This document shows, piece by piece, positions 1 through 10,105 of a stretch of 64,000 nucleotides of DNA. The position numbers and the translations under genes are program-made. Each line of letters opens with the position of its first letter. The stretch's first letter is position 1. Source of the DNA: Xanthobacteraceae bacterium (GTDB taxonomy: Bacteria > Pseudomonadota > Alphaproteobacteria > Rhizobiales > Xanthobacteraceae); assembly GCA_031291475.1 (NCBI GenBank), contig JARLIY010000132.1, positions 1 through 64,000 of the forward strand. The letters run 5' to 3'. The notes beneath the pieces were generated by a model. That model saw nothing but the letters and a program-made list of their open reading frames with translations. It did not search any database and was not told the origin of the DNA.

Positions 1-2
1 AT

Positions 3-1622
3 ATCGTCGATACGCCGGGCCACGCCGATTTCGGCGGCGAGGTCGAACGCATCCTCGGCATGGTGGACGGCGCGCTGGTGCTGGTCGATGCCGCCGAGGG
101 CCCGCTGCCGCAGACCAAGATCGTCGTCATCAAGGCGCTCAAGGTCGGGCTCAAGCCGATCGTCATCATCAACAAGGTCGATCGGCCGGACGCCCGGCCG
201 AGGGAAGTCGCCAACGAAGTCTTCGACCTGTTCGCCGCGCTCGATGCGACCGAGGCGCAGCTCGATTTCCCGCTGCTCTACGGTTCGGCCAAGCAGGGCT
301 GGATGGCTTCCGACCCTGCGGGACCCAAGGACAAGGGCATGGCGCCGCTGTTTGATCTCGTGCTGCGCCACGTGGCGTCGCCCGTGGTCGAGGAGGGCCC
401 CTTCCGCATGCTGGGAACAATCCTCGAAGCCAATCCCTATCTCGGCCGCATCGTCACCGGACGCATTTCCTCGGGCTCGGTAAAGCCGAACCAGACGATC
501 AAGGTGCTCGACCCCCATGGCAACATCGTCGAGGAGGGGCGCGCGACCAAGGTGCTTGCCTTTCGCGGGCTGGAGCGGATGCCGATCGAGGAGGGATTCG
601 CCGGCGACATCGTCTCCATTGCCGGCCTGCCCGAGGCGACGGTCTCGCATACACTGTGCGCCCCCGAAGTGACCGAGCCGTTGCCGGCGCAGCCGATCGA
701 CCCGCCGACATTGGCGATGACGTTCCGCATCAATGATTCGCCGCTCGCCGGCACTGAGGGCGACAAAGTGCAAAGCCGCGTCATCCGCGAGCGGCTGCTG
801 CGCGAGGCGGAGGGCAACGTCGCGCTACGGATTTCCGAGTCTACGGAAAAGGATTCCATGGAGGTTGCCGGCCGCGGCGAATTGCAGCTCGGCATTCTGA
901 TCGAGACCATGCGGCGCGAAGGGTTCGAGCTCTCGGTATCGCGGCCTAAGGTCCTGTTTCAGTACGGGCCTTCGGGCGAATTGCTCGAGCCGATCGAGGA
1001 AGTCCTGATCGACGTCGACGAACAACACGCCGGCGTGGTGGTGCAGAAACTTGCCGAGCGCAAAGCCGAGCTGGTGGAGATGCGGCCTTCCGGCGGCGGC
1101 CGCGTGCGGCTCGTCTTTTACGCGCCGACGCGCGGCCTCATCGGCTATAATGGTGAGCTGGTGACCGATACGCGCGGCACCGCGGTCATGAACCGCATTT
1201 TTCACGCTTACGGGGCGCACCGGGGAGATATCGAGGGCCGGCGCAACGGGGTCCTGATCTCGACCGATCAGGGTGAAGCCGTCGCCTACGCCATGTGGAA
1301 TCTGGAAGACCGCGGTCCGATGATGATCGAGCCGGGCTGGAAGGTCTACCGCGGCATGATCGTCGGCGAGCATACCCGCGGCAACGATCTCGAGGTCAAC
1401 GTGCTCAAGGGCAAAAAGCTGACCAACATCCGCACCCATTCCAAGGACGAGGCCATCCGCCTGACCCCGCCGATCCGCATGACGCTGGAGAAGGCGCTCG
1501 CCTATATCGAGGACGACGAGCTGGTCGAAGTGACGCCGAAATCGATCCGTCTGCGCAAGAAGCTGCTCGATCCCAACGAGCGCAAGAAGGACGAGCGGCG
1601 CAAGGAAGCCGAGCGGGTGTAG
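3..1622 (+). CDS. typA: GTP-binding protein TypA/BipA (5' truncated by window edge)
   Basis: Frame is open to the window start (IVDTPGHADFGGEVERILGMVDGALVLVDAAEGPLPQTK); NKVD G4 motif; TypA-type C-terminus. Confidence 0.95.
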   Translation: MVDTPGHADFGGEVERILGMVDGALVLVDAAEGPLPQTKIVVIKALKVGLKPIVIINKVDRPDARPREVANEVFDLFAALDATEAQLDFPLLYGSAKQGWMASDPAGPKDKGMAPLFDLVLRHVASPVVEEGPFRMLGTILEANPYLGRIVTGRISSGSVKPNQTIKVLDPHGNIVEEGRATKVLAFRGLERMPIEEGFAGDIVSIAGLPEATVSHTLCAPEVTEPLPAQPIDPPTLAMTFRINDSPLAGTEGDKVQSRVIRERLLREAEGNVALRISESTEKDSMEVAGRGELQLGILIETMRREGFELSVSRPKVLFQYGPSGELLEPIEEVLIDVDEQHAGVVVQKLAERKAELVEMRPSGGGRVRLVFYAPTRGLIGYNGELVTDTRGTAVMNRIFHAYGAHRGDIEGRRNGVLISTDQGEAVAYAMWNLEDRGPMMIEPGWKVYRGMIVGEHTRGNDLEVNVLKGKKLTNIRTHSKDEAIRLTPPIRMTLEKALAYIEDDELVEVTPKSIRLRKKLLDPNERKKDERRKEAERV

Positions 1623-1888
1623 GCGATCCCCGGCAACGTCATGCCCGGTCGCGCATAACCGCGCGGGAGGAACCGCAGGCGCGGCAGAACTCTCGATACC
1701 TGCGGGTGCGCGCAAAATATCAGCCAACCGTGTCGCTCGGGCAACAGCTCCTCAGATTGCGCTCAGGCTTGCGTTTTTTGCCGCCCGATGATGGCGCCGG
1801 GGGCACCATTCCGCTAATAATCCACATCGGTATCGGATCGGCAAACGCGGGACTTGAAGGCCGCTGAATCGCTTGCTTTGATTACGCC

Positions 1889-2398
1889 ATGAGCACCGTC
1901 CTCATCGAAATCCGTCGCGCCAAGCCGTACGATGCCGGCGCGGTTGCGGATGCTCACGATGAGGCATGGCGGACCGCATATCAGGGCATCATCCCCGGCA
2001 CCGAATTGGACCGGCTGATCAACCGCCGCGGCCCGGCATGGTGGGACTCAGCCATCCGCAAGGGCAGCCGCATTGCGCTCCTGCAGTTCGGCGACAAGAT
2101 CGCCGGCTATACCAACTACGGACGCAACCGCGCGCGCAGCCTGCATTACGACGGCGAGATCTACGAGCTATATCTGCGGCCGGAATTCCAGGGAGTGGGT
2201 TTCGGCCGCCGGCTGTTTACCGCCGCGCGCCGCGATCTGGCGCAAAGCGGATTGAAATCGCTGATCGTCTGGGCGTTGTCGGAGAACGACACCGCCGTGG
2301 AGTTCTACCGCGCGCTCAGCGGCAAGACCGTCGCCCGCTCGTCGGAAAAATTCGGCACGCGCGTCCTCGACAAGGTTGCCTTCGGCTGGAACAGCTGA
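1889..2398 (+). CDS. GNAT family N-acetyltransferase
   Basis: GNAT-like motif LYLRPEFQGVGFGRRLFTAARRDLA and ALSENDTAVEFYRALSG. Confidence 0.85.
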   Translation: MSTVLIEIRRAKPYDAGAVADAHDEAWRTAYQGIIPGTELDRLINRRGPAWWDSAIRKGSRIALLQFGDKIAGYTNYGRNRARSLHYDGEIYELYLRPEFQGVGFGRRLFTAARRDLAQSGLKSLIVWALSENDTAVEFYRALSGKTVARSSEKFGTRVLDKVAFGWNS

Positions 2399-2401
2399 AC
2401 C

Positions 2402-2734
2402 TCAGCCGGTCTTGAGCCATTGTCCCAGCGCCGCGACCAGTGCCGCGGCATCACCCGCAACCCGAATTCGCTTCACGCGCGAGGCCGCCCCGCTTGCAAG
2501 CTCCACCTGACGAGGAGCAATGCGCAGCGCCTCGGCAATAAGGCGGCAGAGCGCCGCGTTTGCTTCTCCATCGGAAGGTGCAGCGCGCACCCGCGCCTTG
2601 AGCACGGAGCGGCCATCGGCACCGCGCTCGACCCCTTCGATGGCGTCGCGGCCGCCGCGCGGCGTGAGACGCACGTCGATGACGACGCCTTGCGGCACCG
2701 CCTTCCACGGCACCTGATGAGGCACGGCTCTCAA
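2402..2734 (-). CDS. DUF167 (YggU-like) family protein
   Basis: [14 protein letters not shown]...[18 protein letters not shown] pattern; follows yggT with overlapping start/stop (TTGA). Confidence 0.8.
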   Translation of the reverse strand: MRAVPHQVPWKAVPQGVVIDVRLTPRGGRDAIEGVERGADGRSVLKARVRAAPSDGEANAALCRLIAEALRIAPRQVELASGAASRVKRIRVAGDAAALVAALGQWLKTG

Positions 2735-3021
2735 TAGACGTTTGGCAGGATGTAAAGCGCGATCACGTAACGGATAAAGATGATAATCAGGAACAGCACG
2801 ACCGGCGACACATCGATGCCGCCCAGATTCGGCAACAGGTTGCGGATCGGGCGCAGTGCAGGCTCGGTAATGCGGTAGAGAAATTCGCCGATCATGGCGA
2901 CGACCTGGTTGCGCGTATTGACGACGTGGAACGCGATCAGCCAGGAGAAGATTGCCGCCGCAATCACGATCCAGATGTAGAGTTCGAGGGCAAGATCGAT
3001 GACAAGGAAAAGGGCGCGCAT
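2731..3021 (-). CDS. YggT family membrane protein
   Basis: 96 aa with hydrophobic segments; [28 protein letters not shown] is typical of YggT. Start trimmed because the longer ORF runs into the tRNA. Confidence 0.85.
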   Translation of the reverse strand: MRALFLVIDLALELYIWIVIAAAIFSWLIAFHVVNTRNQVVAMIGEFLYRITEPALRPIRNLLPNLGGIDVSPVVLFLIIIFIRYVIALYILPNVY

Positions 3022-3059
3022 GGGTGGCTTTCGCGAGTGAGGACGAGCGAACCTTGGAC

Positions 3060-3135
3060 TGGTGGAGCCGAGGGGAGTTGAACCCCTGACCTCCTCATTG
3101 CGAACGAGGCGCTCTCCCAACTGAGCTACGGCCCC
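3060..3135 (-). tRNA. tRNA-Ala (anticodon CGC)
   Basis: Reverse complement GGGGCCGTAGCTCAGTTGGGAGAGCGCCTCGTTCGCAATGAGGAGGTCAGGGGTTCAACTCCCCTCGGCTCCACCA folds as a cloverleaf; loop TTCGCAA gives CGC; G3:U70 pair; encoded CCA. Confidence 0.95.
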
Positions 3136-3323
3136 GCCATGACTGCCGCCGGGCCCCTAAGCGCCGGCTTTTGGCGAGTTCGGGCCATTTAGGGCCGGGG
3201 ACCCGAGGTGTCAATGGCTTCCGCGTTTCCGCAGAAGACCCTGGAATATCCGGCGCCGCCGCCGCATCATATTCGCGACTTAAAGGCGCTGATTTATTGC
3301 GGGATCACGAGGAACGACCCGTT

Positions 3324-4136
3324 ATGCGACCGATAACCCTTAAGCTTTGCTTTGCGGCGCTGTGGCTTGGCTTCGCGGCGCCGGCCGTTGCGGCGACGGT
3401 GCCCTGCGGCGGCGACTTCGGGGCCTGGCTCGACGGATTCAAGCAGGAAGCGGCGGCGCAAGAGGTCTCGCAGCGCACGATCCAATCCGCGCTCGCCGGC
3501 GTGACCTACGACCCGGGAATCATCGCGCGCGACCACGCGCAGGGCGTTTTTCGCCAGAGCTTCGAGCAATTTTCCGGGCGAATGGTGCCGCCGCGGCTCG
3601 CGCGCGGCGCACGCCTCCTCCAGCAATCCGGTCCGATCTTCAGCCGGATCGAGCAGCAATTCGGCGTGCCCGGCGCGGTCATTGTCGCCATCTGGGGCCT
3701 GGAGACCGACTTCGGCGCCAACTCCGGCAAATTCCCGACCATTCGCTCGCTGGCGTCGCTTGCCTACGATTGCCGCCGCCCGGAGAAGTTTCGCGGCGAG
3801 TTGCTCGCAGCGTTGCGCATTGTCGATCGCGGCGACATGAACCCAAGCGACATGCGCGGCGCCTGGGCCGGCGAGATCGGCCAGACGCAATTCCTGCCGT
3901 CGTCCTATCTCAAATACGCCGTCGACTATGACGGCAATGGCCACCGCGATCTCATTCACAGCGTGCCCGACGTGCTCGCGTCCACCGCCAATTATCTCAA
4001 GGGCTATGGCTGGCAGCGCGGTCAGCCCTGGGGCGAAGGCACCGCCAATTTCCAGGTCCTGCTGCAATGGAACGCATCGCAGGTCTACACCAAGACGGTC
4101 GCTTATTTTGCCCAGCAACTCGCCGCCGGCCAGTAA
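3324..4136 (+). CDS. Lytic murein transglycosylase (MltB-like)
   Basis: Signal-like N-terminus; IWGLETDFGANSGKFPTIRSLASLAYDCRR and GEIGQTQFLPSSYLKYAVDYDGNG motifs. Confidence 0.92.
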   Translation: MRPITLKLCFAALWLGFAAPAVAATVPCGGDFGAWLDGFKQEAAAQEVSQRTIQSALAGVTYDPGIIARDHAQGVFRQSFEQFSGRMVPPRLARGARLLQQSGPIFSRIEQQFGVPGAVIVAIWGLETDFGANSGKFPTIRSLASLAYDCRRPEKFRGELLAALRIVDRGDMNPSDMRGAWAGEIGQTQFLPSSYLKYAVDYDGNGHRDLIHSVPDVLASTANYLKGYGWQRGQPWGEGTANFQVLLQWNASQVYTKTVAYFAQQLAAGQ

Positions 4137-4156
4137 TCCAGCGGACCGCCGCACAC

Positions 4157-4843
4157 CTAGCCGGCAATCCAACGTTCAAGAAATACGCTGAGCCAGGCGC
4201 GCGCGCTGTAATCGTAGACCGCGCGATCGGCAAAATGTGCGGTGCGCGGCTTGGCGCCGGGCATTTCCAGGCGATCATGCCCCCGCGCCATCCACCGATA
4301 CATCGTGGCGTGGGTCACGTCCGGGTGAAATTGTAACGCGTAGCTTCGCCCGTGTCGGAAGGCCTGCACCTCGAACATGTCGCCCTCGGCGAGCAGCTCG
4401 GAACCGGCCGGCAAATCGAAGCCTTCGCGGTGCCACTCATAGACTTGCTCCGGCCAGGGATCGACGAGCGCCAAGCCGGCCGGGGTGGGCCGGATCGGGT
4501 AATACCCGATCTCTGCGTGGCCCGCGGGATGCAAATACACGCGCGCTCCGAGCGCCCGCGCGCACATCTGCGCGCCAAGGCAAATGCCGAGGAACGGCCT
4601 GTCCTCCTTCAGCGGTACAGCGATCCAGTCGATCTCCCGGCGGATGAAGTCGTCCTCATCGTTGGCGCTCATCGGGCCGCCAAAAATGACCGCTGCCGAG
4701 TGATCGGTTAGCGTCGGCGGCAGCGGATCGCCGAAGCGCGGGCGGCGCACGTCGAGCTGGTAGCCGAGCCGCTCCAACGCGTAGCCGACCCGGCCCGGGG
4801 TCGATCGCTCCTGGTGCAGAATGATCAGGATCGGCTGTGACAT
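4157..4843 (-). CDS. Glutamine amidotransferase class I-like protein
   Basis: FLGICLGAQMCARALGARV nucleophile elbow; LQFHPDVT histidine motif. Confidence 0.88.
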   Translation of the reverse strand: MSQPILIILHQERSTPGRVGYALERLGYQLDVRRPRFGDPLPPTLTDHSAAVIFGGPMSANDEDDFIRREIDWIAVPLKEDRPFLGICLGAQMCARALGARVYLHPAGHAEIGYYPIRPTPAGLALVDPWPEQVYEWHREGFDLPAGSELLAEGDMFEVQAFRHGRSYALQFHPDVTHATMYRWMARGHDRLEMPGAKPRTAHFADRAVYDYSARAWLSVFLERWIAG

Positions 4844-4950
4844 GGTCGAAGGAATCGAATTCGCTCGCGCATCGTTTGGTATCGCGTTGGGTTGTAAATT
4901 CCAAGGCGCGGCAATGCGCCGCCACGAATGGCGCCGTCGATGAGTGTGAC

Positions 4951-5424
4951 CTATGCGCCGCCGGCTTCGCCCGATTCTCTCTCTATGCGTTGCCGCAGCT
5001 CGATCCGTTCCCGCGGCGACACGCCGAGCAAGTCGGCTGCGCGCCATAACAGGTTGTCTTCCAGTTCGTCGCGGCGACCGTCGGAATAGACGATCTCCCA
5101 CATCATCTCGATAACGCGGGCCCGCGCTGCCTCGTCGAGCGTGCGATTGAGCAGGCTGGTAAAGTGGTAAAGGTCGACGGCTTCATGCTCGGCCTGCGTT
5201 GCCTTGTCGATCAGCTCATCGGCCAGCACGTCGTCGAGGTTAAAGCGGCGCTTGACGACGGAATGCAATTTATCCCGCTCACGCTGCGACATATCGCCGT
5301 CGATGGCGGCGGCGTGCACAAGCAGCGCCACCGCCGCGAGGCGGTAATCGTTCTCCACGAATTGGCTCGGATGTTTCTCGCCGCCCACGAAATCGGAGAC
5401 GAAACTCCTAAACGATTCAAACAT
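4951..5424 (-). CDS. TerB-family tellurite resistance-like protein
   Basis: ALLVHAAAIDGDMSQRERDKLHSVVKRRF...EIVYSDGRRDELEDNLLWRAADLLGV. Confidence 0.85.
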   Translation of the reverse strand: MFESFRSFVSDFVGGEKHPSQFVENDYRLAAVALLVHAAAIDGDMSQRERDKLHSVVKRRFNLDDVLADELIDKATQAEHEAVDLYHFTSLLNRTLDEAARARVIEMMWEIVYSDGRRDELEDNLLWRAADLLGVSPRERIELRQRIERESGEAGGA

Positions 5425-5572
5425 GATCCTTCCTTGCGGGTGGCGTTCATTTCCCACGTTCATATCGCGAGGTAAAGCACGCCGTTCAAGCCTCGCCCGC
5501 TTGGCGAAGCCGGCGCAATGGCCGATCGGGGTGCTGGAGACTCGGGAAATCTGGCGCCCGCCCCGCGCCGGC

Positions 5573-8500
5573 TCACTCCGCGGCGGCGGCCTTGGCCGCC
5601 GCCTGCTCTTGGACGAATTTCTGCAGCGTCACCAGATCGGGCTTGCCGGAGCCGAGCAGCGGCAGCTTGTCGACGATGATGACCTCGGACGGGAACATCA
5701 GCTCGTGGGCGTGCTGGCTGCGCGCATAAGCTTGAAAATCGGCGCGGGTGGCGCTGTGCTTGTCGGTGACGAGAATGAGGCGCTCGCCCTTGCGCGCGTC
5801 GGGAACCGCCAACACCGCCGAGTTATAGTGCGGCCACAGCTCGGCCGCGAGCATCTCGACGGCGGCAAGCGAGATCATCTCGCCGCCGACCTTGGCGAAG
5901 CGCTTGGCCCGGCCCTTGATGGCGATGTAGCCTTGATCGTCGATGGCGACGATATCGCCGGTGTCGTACCAGCCCTCCGGCGGCGGCTCCAGCACGCCCG
6001 GCTTGTCGGCGCGCAAATAGCCGAGCATCACATTCGGGCCTTTGATGAACAGCCGCCCCGCGCCCTCATCGACGCCTTCGACCTTTTCAATTCTTGCCTG
6101 CATGCCAGGAAAGAGGCGACCGACGGTACCGAACTTGTTGAACATCGGCGTGTTGAACGCCACCACCGGCGACGTCTCGGTCACGCCATAGCCTTCCAAA
6201 ATGCGCAACCCGAACTTTTCCAGATAAATCCGGCGGGTCGATTCCTTGATCGGCTCGCCGCCGGCGACGATGTAGCGCAACGAGCGAAAATCGTACGGGT
6301 TGGCCATGCGCGCATAGCCGGCGAGGAAGGTATCCGTGCCGAACAGATAGGTTGCACAGATGCCGTAGACCAATTCCGGCACGGTGCGGTAATGCAGCGG
6401 CGATGGATAGAGATAGGTCGGCACGCCGGAAATAAGCGGCAACACAATGCCGCCCATAAAGCCGAACGAATGGAATGCCGGCAGCGCCATGAACAGCCGG
6501 TCTTCGCGGCCGAAATCGATGCGGGCTTCTGCCTGTGCCACGTTCGACAGGATGTTGCGGTGGGAGAGAACAACCCCCTTGGGGGTTCCCTCCGTCCCGG
6601 AGGTGAACAGGACGACGGCCCAATCGTCGGGTTTGCGCGCGACCAGCGGCCTTTTCGCCCGCAGCGCGCCGCGCAGCTTGTCGGCAAAGCTCACGGTCTT
6701 GCGGATGTCTTCCAGATAGATGATGCGAACCTTGTTCTCGATCGCGGCAATGAGTTTCTCAAGTCTCGCCTTTTCCACGAAGGCATGCGCAGTGAGGATG
6801 GTGTCAACTTGCGCCGCGCGGCAGGCGCCGAGCACGTTGGCGGCTCCCGCGGTGAAGTTGATCATGGCCGGCACGCGTCCGGCGGACATCAACGCCAGCA
6901 CGGTCACGGCGCCGCCGTTCGAGGTCGGTAACATGACCCCGATCGGGCGCCCTTCGAGCGCAAGCGGCATCAGCTTGGCGCCGAGAATCCGCGTCGCTTG
7001 CAACAGCCGCTTGTAGGTCAGCCGGCCGCTGGTCGGGTCTTCGATCGCCGGCCACTTGCCGCCATGGATTTTCGCCGCCGCGATGACCGCTTCGATCACC
7101 GTGCGGTCGGTGCGCGCCGTGCGGAACATCAGATTGGACATGACGTCGTACAGCGCCGCGCCCGCGGCCAGGCGCCGCTTCCGCCCCTTCAGCTCCGGAT
7201 TGACGTTCATCTTCACCGGTTCGAGGATGGTCACCTTGATCTGCGGGAACCACCGCCGCCGCACCTGCGTGCTCTTCAAGCGGCTGAAGATCGTCCGCTC
7301 CGGCCCTTCGATGCGCACCGGCACCACCATGGCGTCGGACTTGTCGGCGATCATCGCCGCGCCGTCGTAGATCTTCATCAGGCTGCCGGTCAGCGTGATG
7401 CGCCCTTCGGGAAAGATCACCAGCATGTTGCCGTCTTTCACCGCATTGATGATGGTGCGCATCGCCATCGGTTTGAGCGGATCAAGCGCCATGGTGCGCA
7501 CGAAAGGCAGGAAAGGCTGAATCCACCATTGCCGCGATATCCCGATGTCGACGGCGAAGACCGGGCGCTTGGGCAGAAGCGACATCGCGATCGGCGCGTC
7601 GAGGAAGCTCACGTGGTTCATCGCGATGATGGCGTTGTCGCCGGCCTTGGCGACGTTCTCCAGCCCCGTGACCTCAAGGCGGAAGAAAGCGCGGAAAATG
7701 ATCGAAAGAAGATCATTCAGCCAGCTCGCCGGCATGGTGCGGGCGATGAGGACGGCGACGACCAAGTTACCGACCCCGATGAGCGCGAACAGGATCGGTA
7801 TGCCGAGGCCGAGCTTTTGCAGCACGGCAAGGATAATGGCGCCGACGACCATGAAAGCGGCATTGAGCACATTGACGGCGGCGACGACGCGGGCGCGGTG
7901 ATCGGCGCCGGCCCAGGCCTGTACCGCGCTGAAGGTCGGCACGATGAAAAGTCCGCCCGCGATCGCCAGCCCCGCGAGATCGACGGCGACGTGAATGCTG
8001 TGCGGCGACGCAAAGTAGGCGGCAATGCCGAGCGGGCTTGCCGATTGAACGATCGTCGACGCCGTCCAGCCGAGATCGAGCGCGAACACGCCCAGCAGCA
8101 CGGCGCCGAACAGCGTCGGCAACAGGATGATGCGCCCATGCGCGAGCCATGCCGCGAGGCCGGAGCCGATCGCCACCGCCACCGAGAAGATGGTGAGGAA
8201 GATGGTGACGACCCCTTCGTTGCCGCCGATGGTGAACGTCACGAGCGGCGGCAGGAGCGACAAGACGAGCGCGCCGACGAGCCAGAACCAGCTCGTCACC
8301 AGCGCGCCCCACCATAGCCGGGGCTCGGCGCGCACATATTTGATCAGCGCACCGGTGGACGCGAAGATATTGCGATTGATGGCGAGGTGAGGCGCTCCCT
8401 CGCCGGTCGGCGGAATGAACCGGCTCGCGATCCAGCACGCCACCGAGGACACTAGCATCAGCCAGGCAAAGTGGATCGGATTGCCGCCGTCCCGCGCCGC

Positions 8501-8983
8501 GATCCCGGCCACGATAGTGCCCAGCAGGATGGCGAGGAACGTGCCGCCCTCGACCAGCGCGTTGCCGGACGGCAATTCCGCGCGGGCGAGATGATCGGGA
8601 AGGATGCCGTATTTGATCGGCCCGAACAGCGAGGCGATGGTGCCGTACAGGAACACCGCAACGAACAACAGCGCGATCGAATGGAAAGCAAAGCCCGCGA
8701 CCGCGAGCGCGGCGACGGCGATCTCGAAAAGCTTGAGCCGCTGCGCCACGAAAGCTTTGTCGTAGCGGTCGGCGAGTTCGCCGCCGAGCCCGGAGAGGAA
8801 GAAGAACGGCGCGATCAGCGTGGCGCCGGCAAGCGTGATCAAGGCCCCAGAATTGGCCCCGCCGACCTGGAAAAGGATGAGAAAGACCAGTGCGGTCTTG
8901 AGGAAGTTGTCGCCAAAGGCCGAGAAGAATTGGCACCAGAACAGGGGCGCAAAGCGTCGCGTCGTCATCAGGGACGTGGACAT
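5573..8983 (-). CDS. Acyl-[ACP]-phospholipid O-acyltransferase-like fusion (MFS + PlsC acyltransferase + AMP-dependent acyl ligase)
   Basis: N-terminal MFS helices; NHVSFLDAP and FPEGRIT acyltransferase motifs; LFTSGTEGTPKGVVLSHRN AMP-binding motif; YDTGDI. Confidence 0.9.
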   Translation of the reverse strand: MSTSLMTTRRFAPLFWCQFFSAFGDNFLKTALVFLILFQVGGANSGALITLAGATLIAPFFFLSGLGGELADRYDKAFVAQRLKLFEIAVAALAVAGFAFHSIALLFVAVFLYGTIASLFGPIKYGILPDHLARAELPSGNALVEGGTFLAILLGTIVAGIAARDGGNPIHFAWLMLVSSVACWIASRFIPPTGEGAPHLAINRNIFASTGALIKYVRAEPRLWWGALVTSWFWLVGALVLSLLPPLVTFTIGGNEGVVTIFLTIFSVAVAIGSGLAAWLAHGRIILLPTLFGAVLLGVFALDLGWTASTIVQSASPLGIAAYFASPHSIHVAVDLAGLAIAGGLFIVPTFSAVQAWAGADHRARVVAAVNVLNAAFMVVGAIILAVLQKLGLGIPILFALIGVGNLVVAVLIARTMPASWLNDLLSIIFRAFFRLEVTGLENVAKAGDNAIIAMNHVSFLDAPIAMSLLPKRPVFAVDIGISRQWWIQPFLPFVRTMALDPLKPMAMRTIINAVKDGNMLVIFPEGRITLTGSLMKIYDGAAMIADKSDAMVVPVRIEGPERTIFSRLKSTQVRRRWFPQIKVTILEPVKMNVNPELKGRKRRLAAGAALYDVMSNLMFRTARTDRTVIEAVIAAAKIHGGKWPAIEDPTSGRLTYKRLLQATRILGAKLMPLALEGRPIGVMLPTSNGGAVTVLALMSAGRVPAMINFTAGAANVLGACRAAQVDTILTAHAFVEKARLEKLIAAIENKVRIIYLEDIRKTVSFADKLRGALRAKRPLVARKPDDWAVVLFTSGTEGTPKGVVLSHRNILSNVAQAEARIDFGREDRLFMALPAFHSFGFMGGIVLPLISGVPTYLYPSPLHYRTVPELVYGICATYLFGTDTFLAGYARMANPYDFRSLRYIVAGGEPIKESTRRIYLEKFGLRILEGYGVTETSPVVAFNTPMFNKFGTVGRLFPGMQARIEKVEGVDEGAGRLFIKGPNVMLGYLRADKPGVLEPPPEGWYDTGDIVAIDDQGYIAIKGRAKRFAKVGGEMISLAAVEMLAAELWPHYNSAVLAVPDARKGERLILVTDKHSATRADFQAYARSQHAHELMFPSEVIIVDKLPLLGSGKPDLVTLQKFVQEQAAAKAAAAE

Positions 8984-9176
8984 GACTCTCCCGCCGTTGG
9001 CTTCCCGATCAGCGTTGGCTCCCACGTCAGTTTAGACGGATGCGGGCGGCTTGGCGACGAGGAACCGGGGAAAACGCGGTTGACTGGCACGCCTGAGCAA
9101 CCACCGCCGCGTCTTGAATTCCCTAGTTAGATCAAAGGGCTTAAGCTAAGGCCGCAGCCGGCCTTGCTCGGCGGAT

Positions 9177-9629
9177 TCACGGGATTTGGGGCTCAAGCCC
9201 GAACTGCGCCAGCAACGCTTCGACTTGGTGCACCACGGCGCTCAGGTCATAGGGTTTGAAGACAAACACGTCGGCGCTATCGCGGGCATAGCCTTGCGAT
9301 TGGTGGCTCGACGTCAGGATCAGCTTGATGCGCGGATAGCGTTCGCGTGCAAGTCTGCTCAGGCCAAGACCGTCCAGCCGGCCGGGCATGCGAATATCCG
9401 TGAACAGGACCTGTATAGGCAAGGCTCTCTCGAGAATGGTCAATGCTTCGTCAGCGTTGGATGCCTCGAGGACGTGAATTCCCTGATTGCGCAGCTCGTC
9501 GGCAATCGACAATCGGATCAACACCTCGTCCTCGACCACCAGAACCGTCGGCCTTTCGGGCTTAACCCCGATTGGCATAGCCAGCATTGAGTCCCCCGAC
9601 ATGCATCGCACCTGCGATTCGCCTGCCAT
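9177..9629 (-). CDS. Single-domain response regulator (REC)
   Basis: VLVVEDEVLIRLSIADELR...VLFTDIRMPG...ILTSSHQS...VFKPYD. Confidence 0.85.
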   Translation of the reverse strand: MAGESQVRCMSGDSMLAMPIGVKPERPTVLVVEDEVLIRLSIADELRNQGIHVLEASNADEALTILERALPIQVLFTDIRMPGRLDGLGLSRLARERYPRIKLILTSSHQSQGYARDSADVFVFKPYDLSAVVHQVEALLAQFGLEPQIP

Positions 9630-9762
9630 TTTACCCTAATCTATCACTGCTGGCAGGCTGCGCCCGGCGCGACAACGTTCCTCACCGTGCGGAAGTTCCT
9701 TCACCTCGGCTGCGGAGCCGAGATTCGCGGCGGATGACTTCAGAGCGTGGCGAGTCCGCCCG

Positions 9763-10098
9763 TTATTCGGCGACCATTCGGCCTTTTGCCGTATCCTCGT
9801 GATACTCGCCGATGAATTCGTATATTCCGGGATTGAGCGGGCTGATGTGCACGACGCCTTGCGACTTGCCGGCAATCACCTTCTCGACTTTCAGGGCGGC
9901 AGAATCGAACTCCTCCGAACGCGGATCGGTGTTTATGACCGTCACCGCGATCCGCCTGCCGGCCGGCACGCGCAATTCGGCCGGATCGAAACGATGATCG
10001 CGAATTGTAATCGTCGCCGCATAGGCCTCGTCGGCTCGCGCGGGCGCTCCCGGAGCCGCCAGCACCGCGAATAATAAAAAAATAGCGGCGCGCATCAT
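9763..10098 (-). CDS. Cupredoxin-domain periplasmic protein
   Basis: Signal peptide; TITIRDHRFDPAELRVPAGRRIAVTVINTDPRSEEF...PLNPGIYEFIGEYHEDTAKGRMVAE. Confidence 0.8.
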   Translation of the reverse strand: MMRAAIFLLFAVLAAPGAPARADEAYAATITIRDHRFDPAELRVPAGRRIAVTVINTDPRSEEFDSAALKVEKVIAGKSQGVVHISPLNPGIYEFIGEYHEDTAKGRMVAE

Positions 10099-10105
10099 GG
10101 CGTCG

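Noticed and set aside
3022-3120. N-terminal 33-aa extension of the YggT ORF
   Set aside because: It translates the tRNA-Ala gene; the YggT start is placed at 3021.
5423-8317. Long plus-strand ORFs (502 and 439 aa) antisense to the Aas-like fusion
   Set aside because: They mirror the sense coding frame and show only low-complexity Arg/His/Asp-rich sequence.
9705-9722. CTCGGCT-GCGG-AGCCGAG hairpin downstream of the cupredoxin gene as a terminator
   Set aside because: Perfect 7-bp stem but no T-tract on the transcribed strand.
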